A stretch of DNA of 64,000 nucleotides from contig JAFAFU010000049.1 of the NCBI GenBank assembly GCA_023423335.1, positions 42,716 to 106,715 on the forward strand, written 5' to 3'. Shown piece after piece: positions 32,198 to 38,952 of the stretch; position 1 is the stretch's first letter; every line of letters begins with the position of its first letter. The stretch is from Bacillota bacterium. GTDB taxonomy: Bacteria; Bacillota; Clostridia; Lachnospirales; Lachnospiraceae. Under the pieces are notes generated by a model. That model ran no database searches. It saw only the letters and a program-made list of their open reading frames with translations, and was not told where the DNA came from. The position numbers and the translations under genes were made by a program.

Positions 32198-33152
32198 TAT
32201 CTTCGTCCTCCAATTTGTTTGCATCAACTGATGATAAAGCTTTTTTAATGGCAAGACCAATCGCTTTTGCTACCGGCGGTGGGAATGCATTTCCTACTTG
32301 CCTGTATGCAGGTGTTTTTTTTCCAACAAATTCCCAATCTGGAGGGAATCCCTGAATTAAAGCTGCCATTTTTATTGTTAATCTTGGACTGCCGGTAAAT
32401 CCTGCATCTGGAGGGGTGTCTACGATTCCCATCCCATCTACGCCAAGCTTTGCCCAAGCAAGCTTGGCACGCGTAGGACCTAAATCTGCACCTCCATGCT
32501 TCTTGCTGCCGCCAACCAACGTGGGAGCTATTCCGTTCGCACTTTCAGCCCATTCGGCAGCACCTTCCCAACCGTTACTCGCCATTTCAGGATATAAAAT
32601 CTGTCCAACAGTAGGAGGGGGTGCAACAACACCAATTGGCCATGCAAAGTGCTTCGCATATTTCTTTTTCAGCGCAACCAATATGGTTCTTGGCCGCTGC
32701 TGAGGGACTCCGTAATGATTGGATTGCACGAGCTCCCAAAAACATTTATATCCTAAGCGCCCTAACTGCCGTTTAATCTTGTTTCGGTAGTCCTCAAATT
32801 TAGGATCAAAAAGTCCGCGGACGTTTTCTAACATAACCGCATTCGGCTTACATTCCCTCACTAAACGTATAGCTTCAGGAAACAAATCTCTTTCATCCTT
32901 ATGTCCCAACTGTTTACCTGCAACGGAAAACGGGGGACAAGGTACGCCCCCAGCAAGCAAATCTACAGTCACATACTCTTTTGAAGAGAATAACTTAACA
33001 TCTTTTTCTATTACATTCCAATTGGGGCGATTCTTTCTGAGTGTAGCACAGGCTGCTTGATCTATCTCAACAAGTGCTATATGCTCAAACCCGGCCTGCT
33101 CCAGCCCCAACGCCTGTCCACCTGCACCAGCACATATTTCAATTGACCGCAT
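32172..33152 (-). CDS. DNA (cytosine-5-)-methyltransferase
   Basis: The 326-residue enzyme transfers a methyl group from SAM to C5 of cytosine in a specific sequence. Motif I is ICAGAGGQALGLEQAG, motif IV GGVPCPPFSVAGKQ with catalytic Cys72, motif VI MLENVRGLF, motif VIII GVPQQRPRTILV, and motifs IX-X end RQVGNAFPPPVAKAIG. The target recognition region (about 185-255) is short. The start at 33152 has AGGAGG at 8 bases; the longer frame upstream is rejected. It overlaps the small HTH gene by 14 bases and the HNH gene by 26, a very tight operon. Confidence 0.95.
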   Translation of the reverse strand: MRSIEICAGAGGQALGLEQAGFEHIALVEIDQAACATLRKNRPNWNVIEKDVKLFSSKEYVTVDLLAGGVPCPPFSVAGKQLGHKDERDLFPEAIRLVRECKPNAVMLENVRGLFDPKFEDYRNKIKRQLGRLGYKCFWELVQSNHYGVPQQRPRTILVALKKKYAKHFAWPIGVVAPPPTVGQILYPEMASNGWEGAAEWAESANGIAPTLVGGSKKHGGADLGPTRAKLAWAKLGVDGMGIVDTPPDAGFTGSPRLTIKMAALIQGFPPDWEFVGKKTPAYRQVGNAFPPPVAKAIGLAIKKALSSVDANKLEDEDNEAIRSAR

Positions 33153-33339
33153 TGTCCTCCTCCTCTCCGGAGCGCCGTAAAACACGCCCATCTTCTGGTT
33201 TAGGAGCATCCAAAGGAATGGCCCACACATTACCTAATCTCCACGCGCCTTCTATCCTGCCTTCGGAACAAAGAACTTGAACACGCCGCGATGTTATTCC
33301 CCATTTCTTTGCAGCCTCTTTAGCTGTAATAAACTCCAT
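33139..33339 (-). CDS. Small helix-turn-helix protein, first gene of the defence operon
   Basis: The 66-residue protein is an excisionase-like HTH_17 domain: FITAKEAAKKWGITSRRVQV followed by the wing GAWRLGNVWAIPLDAPKP. In restriction-modification loci such proteins may control expression; in mobile elements they assist excision. Being the promoter-proximal gene of the operon, regulation is more likely, but this is inference. AGGTGG lies 8 bases before the ATG. Confidence 0.85.
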   Translation of the reverse strand: MEFITAKEAAKKWGITSRRVQVLCSEGRIEGAWRLGNVWAIPLDAPKPEDGRVLRRSGEEEDNAVN

Positions 33340-33372
33340 TTGTTAACCCACCTATGCATACTTAATAAATAT

Positions 33373-33401
33373 ATTATATTCGCAACTCCGAAGAATTGCA
33401 A
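33373..33401 (-). promoter_or_regulatory. Sigma-A promoter of the defence operon
   Basis: TTGCAA and TATAAT are separated by exactly 17 bases on the minus strand. The expected transcript start is about 27 bases before the HTH gene ATG. It is the only strong promoter I see for the five genes. Confidence 0.8.
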
Positions 33402-33565
33402 GATTGTTATAAAGTAATTTATCAATATAAAAAGGATGTACTTTCAAATAAGAAAACACATCCACAGGTGATTATTTTTTATGATGCGTACAGGTTGAAT
33501 TCAAGCCAGCACGCATGTGTGTTCGACTCTCTTCAGATTGAAGCTTTTACCTCAATAAATCTACG

Positions 33566-33606
33566 AAAAAAGGGCTTTCACTTTTCAAAGTGAAAGCCCT
33601 CAAAAG
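33566..33606 (-). terminator. Terminator after tRNA-Ser
   Basis: Arms GGGCTTTCACTTT and AAAGTGAAAGCCC form a near-perfect stem followed by TTTTTTCG on the minus strand. It ends the tRNA transcript and marks the border between core and accessory DNA. The stretch 33402-33565 beyond it shows no gene. Confidence 0.9.
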
Positions 33607-33659
33607 GCGCGGATTTACTGGATTTGAGACCAATAAATCTATATTCCCTTTTCTTTTGA

Positions 33660-33748
33660 CGGATGAGGTGGGATTCGAACCCACGAGCCCCTTGTGAGGA
33701 CTACCGCATTTCGAGTGCGGGCCGTTGTGACCACTTCGATACTCATCC
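33660..33748 (-). tRNA. tRNA-Ser (anticodon CGA)
   Basis: On the minus strand GGATGAG (5') pairs with CTCATCC (3') as the acceptor stem. The anticodon loop CTCGAAA gives anticodon CGA for codon UCG. A long variable arm (about 18 bases) marks a class II tRNA, and the T arm reads GTGGGTTCGAATCCCAC. CCA is not encoded. It lies downstream of holA in the same direction and next to the defence island, as tRNA genes often do. Confidence 0.97.
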
Positions 33749-33824
33749 ATATTTATGTTAATAATATACATTCTGAAGAGAATGTATACCGAATAACCCC
33801 AGTTATAATTACATCCTTACTGCA

Positions 33825-34817
33825 TCACACTGTTACGACATTCCTCGCGCTGAAGGTAATGATCAGTAATTCCACACCGATTTTCTCCGGCATGCGTCCG
33901 GTTTTAATCTGCTCTTCTATGTCCGTCCCGAATTCCATTGCATCCATCAGACGCTTTATGGGGAAATTCTTTGACTGACTGATGTATTTGCCGACTGCAA
34001 AAGGGGGAACACCGACCCTCTCACTAATTGCGGAGGACGGATATCCTCTTGTGGTCAGATCCTTTACCTGCAACAGGATATTAAAATGTCTGATAATTAA
34101 AAACAGGATTGACATCGGTTTTTCCCGAAGTGCCAGCAGGTCATAATATAAACCCAGTGCTTTATCCTGCTGTCTTGAAGCGATGGCATCGATCATCTGA
34201 AAGATTTTACCTGAGAGCTGTACCGTAACAACTGCCTCTATATCCTCTGCCGTAATGACATTACGGCCGTCAGAATAGCTGACAAGCTTGGCAACCTCGT
34301 TACTGATATTTATCATATCCGAGCCGCATCGGTCTAAAAGGCATGTGACCGTTTGCTCCGAAATACGCTTCCCTTCCTGCTGGAACAGGGTTGCAACAAA
34401 AAGCTTCAGGTTCTTCTCATCCAGACCGTTCATTTCCGACACGGTTCCGGAATCCTTCACCAGCTTAAAGAGACGGTTTCTCTTGTCCACTTCCTCCTCA
34501 ACAAAGAGAATGACAGTACTATCCGGAATTTCCTTAAGCAGATCGGCTAAATCGCTTTGATTTTTAAACAATCCGCTGTTTTCTATAAGAATTAATCTTC
34601 GGTCACTGAAGAACGGCAAGGTCTGCGCTACTCCTGATATTTCTTTCATATCCGGGTCCCTACCCTCAAAACAGGAATAATTCATCTCATTACTGTCCCC
34701 AAGAATCGCTGCCTTTAATTTATCTCTGTAAAGCTTTTTCAGATACGCCTCGCTGCCATACAGCAGATAGAATTGTTTGAAGCTGCCTGTTTTTATATGC
34801 TCTTTAATTATCATCAT
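33825..34817 (-). CDS. holA: DNA polymerase III delta subunit
   Basis: The 330-residue clamp-loader subunit opens the beta clamp during replication. The start (IIKEHIKTGSFKQFYLLYGSEAYLKK) and the conserved clamp-contact region (LPFFSDRRLILIENSGLF) are typical, as are the helical collar part SGKIFQMIDAIASRQQDKAL and the length. The ATG at 34817 or the next one at 34814 is likely, with AAAGGA upstream; the longer frame is rejected. It follows lepB in the same direction with a spacer of about 75 bases. Confidence 0.93.
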   Translation of the reverse strand: MMIIKEHIKTGSFKQFYLLYGSEAYLKKLYRDKLKAAILGDSNEMNYSCFEGRDPDMKEISGVAQTLPFFSDRRLILIENSGLFKNQSDLADLLKEIPDSTVILFVEEEVDKRNRLFKLVKDSGTVSEMNGLDEKNLKLFVATLFQQEGKRISEQTVTCLLDRCGSDMINISNEVAKLVSYSDGRNVITAEDIEAVVTVQLSGKIFQMIDAIASRQQDKALGLYYDLLALREKPMSILFLIIRHFNILLQVKDLTTRGYPSSAISERVGVPPFAVGKYISQSKNFPIKRLMDAMEFGTDIEEQIKTGRMPEKIGVELLIITFSARNVVTV

Positions 34818-34892
34818 AAAATACAGCCATCCTTTCAGGACCTTTTCTATTCTACCTAATCCGTATGTAAATTGCAAGAGGAAATGCATACA

Positions 34893-35582
34893 TTAATCAA
34901 TTGTTCCGAATTTACTTAAGGGACTCACCCGGAAAAAGGCTCTTCCGCCGATATTCTCCTTGGAGACATTTCCTACCGTCTCATACCGGCTGTCCTTACT
35001 GATATTTCGATTGTCTCCCATAACAAAATATTCATCTTCACCTAAAGTGATCGGCTCCGCCGCTCTTCCCGCATATTCAATCTTCTCCATCCCGTAATTC
35101 TCTTCGAGCAGTTCATCATCAATATAAATCAGACCATCTTTAATCTGGACTGTCTCACCCGGCAGGCCGATGATCCGTTTCACATAATATTCCTCGTTTT
35201 CCCTGCCAAACGGATAAAAGACTATGATATCAAACCTCTTCAGCATATCGAAGCGGTAGGATATCTTCTCCACATACAGATGATCTCCATTTGACAAAGT
35301 CTCCTCCATGGAAGAGCCGTCCACTATGGTTCTCTGCATCACAAAATTAGGTATGATATAGATGCAGGCAAAAATCAGTACACCGTAAAAAACCAGATCA
35401 AACAGAAAGCCTTTCATACCCGGCTTTACTTCTTCCGGCTCCACCTGGGAATAAGCATCATACGGTTCTTCAAATTGAAAGTCATTCTCTTCTTCCGTAA
35501 TGGTTTCCTCCGGCAGGGAGTAGTTCCCCGGGTCCGTAAAGTCATCCGAGGTCACACCGTTGAAATCCTCTTTGTTATCCAT
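34893..35582 (-). CDS. lepB: Signal peptidase I
   Basis: The 229-residue membrane protease removes signal peptides from exported proteins. An acidic cytoplasmic extension (1-55) precedes one membrane helix (about 57-78). The catalytic Ser91 lies in GSSMEETL and Lys135 in YYVKRIIGLPGE; the family's GDNR box (FVMGDNRNISKDSR) is near 190. The acidic N-terminal tail is longer than in many homologues. The start has GGAAAT, a weak site. Confidence 0.95.
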   Translation of the reverse strand: MDNKEDFNGVTSDDFTDPGNYSLPEETITEEENDFQFEEPYDAYSQVEPEEVKPGMKGFLFDLVFYGVLIFACIYIIPNFVMQRTIVDGSSMEETLSNGDHLYVEKISYRFDMLKRFDIIVFYPFGRENEEYYVKRIIGLPGETVQIKDGLIYIDDELLEENYGMEKIEYAGRAAEPITLGEDEYFVMGDNRNISKDSRYETVGNVSKENIGGRAFFRVSPLSKFGTID

Positions 35583-35660
35583 GATGATATTTCCTTTCCG
35601 ACTCTGCCTTTACAACCATTCTCGGGCGGAAATAGCCTCCTGCCCGGTACAATCGATAAA

Positions 35661-35690
35661 GCACTTTCATATGTTCTGATATGAAAGTGC
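35661..35690 (-). terminator. Hairpin after rpoZ
   Basis: The perfect 12-bp arms GCACTTTCATAT / ATATGAAAGTGC are followed by TTTATCG on the minus strand. The T-run is weak, so partial read-through into lepB is possible. Confidence 0.6.
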
Positions 35691-35720
35691 CGTTAAACTG
35701 TCCCTCTCGAATCGCTATTG

Positions 35721-35969
35721 CTAATCCTCCATACTCTTATCATCGTCACCGACTATCTTAACTCTGGATTGGTATAATTCTTCAACTGCAATGGATAATG
35801 GTTTCGGATAGGTAACATCAATCATGGGATTGGCGCCGTTGATCAGCTGTCTGGCTCTTCTGGCTGTTGCTATTACGATAGAATACCTGCTGTTAACGAC
35901 CGGCTGTTCTCCCGGTTCTACCTCACTATTTACTACTCTCATTAAATCAGTATATGATGGATGCAACAT
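35721..35969 (-). CDS. rpoZ: RNA polymerase omega subunit
   Basis: The 82-residue protein has the omega core NSRYSIVIATARRARQLING followed by the PLSIAVEEL segment. It assists RNA polymerase assembly. The start has GGAG at 9 bases. It follows remA by only about 40 bases; gmk, which usually stands between them, is missing here. Confidence 0.95.
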   Translation of the reverse strand: MLHPSYTDLMRVVNSEVEPGEQPVVNSRYSIVIATARRARQLINGANPMIDVTYPKPLSIAVEELYQSRVKIVGDDDKSMED

Positions 35970-36007
35970 ATTATATCTCCTTCCTATAGATGTGGTTTAT
36001 TATGATA

Positions 36008-36298
36008 TTAATCCGTATTCAATGGGAATGTATCCTGACTATCCGAAAATTCCTTCTGACTGAACTGGTTTACCCTTCCTGCAATCGTTTCAGGCAAAAG
36101 CGAGGATAAAACCAGATGTCCGCTCTCTGTTACAATCACAGCCTTTGTTCTTCTTCCGCAGGTTGCATCGATTGCCGTTCCGGTATCCTTTGCAGACTGT
36201 ACCATTCTCTTTACCGGGGCGGCATCCGGACTGATAATTCCTATAATTTTATTGGAATTTACCACATTTCCAAAGCCAACATTAATTAACCTGTTCAA
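36008..36298 (-). CDS. remA: RemA/DUF370 extracellular matrix regulator
   Basis: The 96-residue protein begins NRLINVGFGNVVNSNKIIGI and contains KDTGTAIDATCGRRTKAVIV, the RemA signature. In Bacillus subtilis RemA is an oligomeric DNA-binding activator of matrix and osmoprotection genes. The last 15 residues are variable. It lies between yicC-family and rpoZ genes with short spacers, as in many Firmicutes. Confidence 0.95.
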   Translation of the reverse strand: MNRLINVGFGNVVNSNKIIGIISPDAAPVKRMVQSAKDTGTAIDATCGRRTKAVIVTESGHLVLSSLLPETIAGRVNQFSQKEFSDSQDTFPLNTD

Positions 36299-36322
36299 TG
36301 CTATACCTCTTTTCGGTAATGA

Positions 36323-37201
36323 TTATTCAATATTCTGTATCTGTTCCCGGATCTTTTCAATCCCGGTTTTAAGATCTATTGCCTTATTTGTGACCTCTAG
36401 ATCATTTGCTTTTGATAATATGGTGTTCGCTTCCCTGTTCATCTCCTGAGCAATAAAATCCAGCTTCCTTCCTACATTATCACTTTCATTTAAGGTGGCC
36501 TTCATATTGCCGATATGGCTTTTCAGTCTGACAGTTTCTTCGTCCACACAGATTTTATCTGCAAATACGGTTACTTCCGTTACAAGAATGCTCTCTTCAA
36601 CCTTCGTATCCCCCAACAGCTCCGTTACCTTCGCCATTAATCTGTTCCGGTACTCATTTACGATTTCCGGTGACCGGGTCTCTATGAAAGTGACCAGATT
36701 CAGCATTTCATCCAGCTTAAGATTGATATCATGCTTCAGGTTTTCGCCTTCCGCTATTCTTGTATCAACAAAACTGACAGCCGCTCCCTTAACAGCCTCC
36801 TCCACAAGCTCCCAGAGTTCCTTTTCATCAATCGTCTGTTCCTCTAAGGTAAATACCTCCGGATATCTGGATAAGTTAGAAACACGGATATCGTTCTCAA
36901 TTCCGAATTCCTTACTCATCTGGTTCAGGCTGTTCAGATATTCTCTGGCAAGATCCGCATTATATTTCACGCAGACATTGTTATCGGTATAATCCTCATA
37001 CAGAATGAACACATCGACCTTGCCTCGTCCGATATATTGCTTCAGGATGTTCCGAATTCCGGCTTCAAAAAAGCTCAGCTTCTTTGGCATCTTAATTGAT
37101 ATTTCACAATATCTGTGATTGACCGCTTTCATCTCAACCGTAATTTTACGGTCAATTTGTACAATTTCATTCCGACCGAAGCCTGTCATACTCTTCAACA
37201 T
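36323..37201 (-). CDS. YicC/YloC-family endoribonuclease
   Basis: The 292-residue protein starts with LKSMTGFGRNEIVQIDRKIT and ends with the DUF1732 region (KLDFIAQEMNREANTILSKA, then LEVTNKAIDLKTGIEKIREQIQNIE). YicC proteins are hexameric RNases that act on RNA turnover. The start has a run ending in TTGAAGAG-type purines. The order yicC-remA-rpoZ is the common clostridial arrangement. Confidence 0.93.
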   Translation of the reverse strand: MLKSMTGFGRNEIVQIDRKITVEMKAVNHRYCEISIKMPKKLSFFEAGIRNILKQYIGRGKVDVFILYEDYTDNNVCVKYNADLAREYLNSLNQMSKEFGIENDIRVSNLSRYPEVFTLEEQTIDEKELWELVEEAVKGAAVSFVDTRIAEGENLKHDINLKLDEMLNLVTFIETRSPEIVNEYRNRLMAKVTELLGDTKVEESILVTEVTVFADKICVDEETVRLKSHIGNMKATLNESDNVGRKLDFIAQEMNREANTILSKANDLEVTNKAIDLKTGIEKIREQIQNIE

Positions 37202-37339
37202 GGTTTATACACTCTCTTGATTACCGGCTGATTCATAAATCATTCCGGCTTATTTTTAAACAATAATGACATACCATATTATCTATTTCCTTATATCCAA
37301 TTTATTATAAATGAAAAGAGATGACAAGTCAAGCCATCG

Positions 37340-38176
37340 TTAGCTTGAAATAATCACGGTACAATAACCATTCCTGCGAAGTAATTGCTCCTGCCATATA
37401 GCTGTATTGAGATCAGGATAATTGCCCACGTGAACGAAATAGTAATTACTTTCCTTTATAATCTCGGCAGGATACCCCTTTAATGCCAAACCGGACAGCT
37501 GATCAAAGGCATTCTGGTATCTGGAGAATCTGCCGACCCTGATCTGATACAGGTGACTGTATTTCCCCCTGTCCCCTCCCTTTTCCGGCTTTGAAGGAAC
37601 CTTTTGTACTGTTAACGGCAGGGTCTGTGATGCTTCATTTTCTGATGCAGAAAAATAATTCACTATCCCTTTGGCAATCGCTGCGGCAATCTCCTCTAAA
37701 TTAGAATCATAGAATTCATTATCTTCATCAGAATTTAAGGATCCGACTCCTACCATTATCGCCGGCATATCGGTATTCCGAAACAAGGGCAAATCCCTTC
37801 TTATGGTGATGGTATAGCCCGGAAACGATACCTCCTCCAAGCTTTCCCCAATACTTCTGGCTGCCTGTTCAGCAGCTCCTCCCTCATCATAGATATAGAA
37901 GCCCAATCCAAACGGAGTGGGCGGAACCTCACCTATGATCCGATGGAAAGAGACAAGTAAATCTCCGCCTTCCGAATTGGCAATCTCAACCCGGTCCAGC
38001 TGCGAAAGATAGCTGTCCCTTATCCTGGTATATGCCACCTCATAGCCATAATCCCTCTGAAGTATCTCTCCCACCTCCATGGTTAATCTGAGATTATCGT
38101 CCTTTTCCGCCCTGTTCTTATAGATATCTCCCAAGTCATTTCCCCCATGACCTGCATCCAAAATAATTTTTGGCAT
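37340..38176 (-). CDS. N-acetylmuramoyl-L-alanine amidase with C-terminal SPOR domain
   Basis: The 278-residue protein is an Amidase_3 zinc hydrolase that cleaves the amide between muramic acid and stem peptide. Zinc-ligand regions are IILDAGHGGNDLG at 4-16, the Glu in NRAEKDDNLRL, and LLVSFHRI near 78; the usual SIHANS is altered to SFHRI. A SPOR-like domain (IRVGRFSRYQNAFDQLSGL, about 205-278) follows and would bind denuded glycan. No signal peptide is seen at the chosen ATG, which is odd for a wall enzyme; mother-cell or forespore use, as with CwlD, is possible. Confidence 0.88.
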   Translation of the reverse strand: MPKIILDAGHGGNDLGDIYKNRAEKDDNLRLTMEVGEILQRDYGYEVAYTRIRDSYLSQLDRVEIANSEGGDLLVSFHRIIGEVPPTPFGLGFYIYDEGGAAEQAARSIGESLEEVSFPGYTITIRRDLPLFRNTDMPAIMVGVGSLNSDEDNEFYDSNLEEIAAAIAKGIVNYFSASENEASQTLPLTVQKVPSKPEKGGDRGKYSHLYQIRVGRFSRYQNAFDQLSGLALKGYPAEIIKESNYYFVHVGNYPDLNTAIWQEQLLRRNGYCTVIISS

Positions 38177-38250
38177 ATTCTTTCCACACTCCGTTAAGCT
38201 CGATAATGTTTTTATGTAGCATTATATGAGTCAGTGGAAAGTTACGGAAC

Positions 38251-38299
38251 AAAAATACTGCAGCACCATTCCGAATTCATCGGGATACCGGCACTGCAG
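38251..38299 (-). terminator. Terminator of the Rrf2-family gene
   Basis: Arms start and end with CTGCAG and contain CCGGTATCCCG against CGGAATGG; the minus strand continues TATTTTTG. Confidence 0.75.
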
Positions 38300-38392
38300 C
38301 AATATGTTATATCATGAACATAATGCGCGTTCATGATCGTTCACTCCGCTCGTATATTGCATGTAAGCTTGCATATACTCACTACGTTTTCA

Positions 38393-38830
38393 TTATATCA
38401 TAAAATCATAAGGGACCATGTTCTTCTGACGGTCAACCAAATCCTGAAGGGTGATACGGTCGACTACGTTTTGGATCGCATCATATAATTCCTCCCATAC
38501 CTCCCTGGTAACACAGCCATTATATCGGCTGCATTCCTTCAAGCCTCCATCCAGACAATCCACCGGGGCGATACTGCCCTCTGTCAGTCTGAGAATCATG
38601 CCCACAGTATATTCGGTCGGGTCCTTTGCCAGCCGGTATCCCCCTTGTGCACCACGGATACTTTTTACATAACCCGCTTTATTTAAGATGGATATAATCT
38701 GTTCCAGATATTTCTCCGATATCTCCTGCCTTCCTGCAATACTTTTTATCGTGATATATTCACCGGTGTTGTTCAATGCCAAATCCAGCATCAGTCGCAG
38801 AGCATATCTTCCTTTTGTAGAAATCTTCAT
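38393..38830 (-). CDS. Rrf2-family (IscR-like) transcriptional regulator
   Basis: The 145-residue protein has the Rrf2 winged helix (MKISTKGRYALRLMLDLA, IAGRQEISEKYLEQIISILN) and three cysteines in the CxxxxxxCxxxxxC-like region (VDCLDGGLKECSRYNGCV, residues about 91-107), as in [2Fe-2S] IscR/CymR-type regulators. It may sense cluster status, nitric oxide or sulfur metabolism. A palindromic operator lies over its own promoter (38901-38922), suggesting self-repression. No isc or suf gene is adjacent in the window. Confidence 0.92.
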   Translation of the reverse strand: MKISTKGRYALRLMLDLALNNTGEYITIKSIAGRQEISEKYLEQIISILNKAGYVKSIRGAQGGYRLAKDPTEYTVGMILRLTEGSIAPVDCLDGGLKECSRYNGCVTREVWEELYDAIQNVVDRITLQDLVDRQKNMVPYDFMI

Positions 38831-38900
38831 GGTACAGCCTCCGGTTTCATAAATATTATGATAAATTGGTACTGTTTATTCTACAATGATATCATAGGAT

Positions 38901-38922
38901 ATATAGGAATTCAATCCTATAT
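38901..38922 (-). promoter_or_regulatory. Palindromic operator, probably for the Rrf2 regulator
   Basis: The inverted repeat ATATAGGA-N6-TCCTATAT is perfect. On the minus strand a promoter (TTGAAT, 17 bases, TATCAT) overlaps it, so a bound protein would block polymerase. It stands about 70 bases before the regulator's ATG. Confidence 0.7.
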
Positions 38923-38952
38923 TGACCCATTCCAATTCCTGCTTTATTGCTG

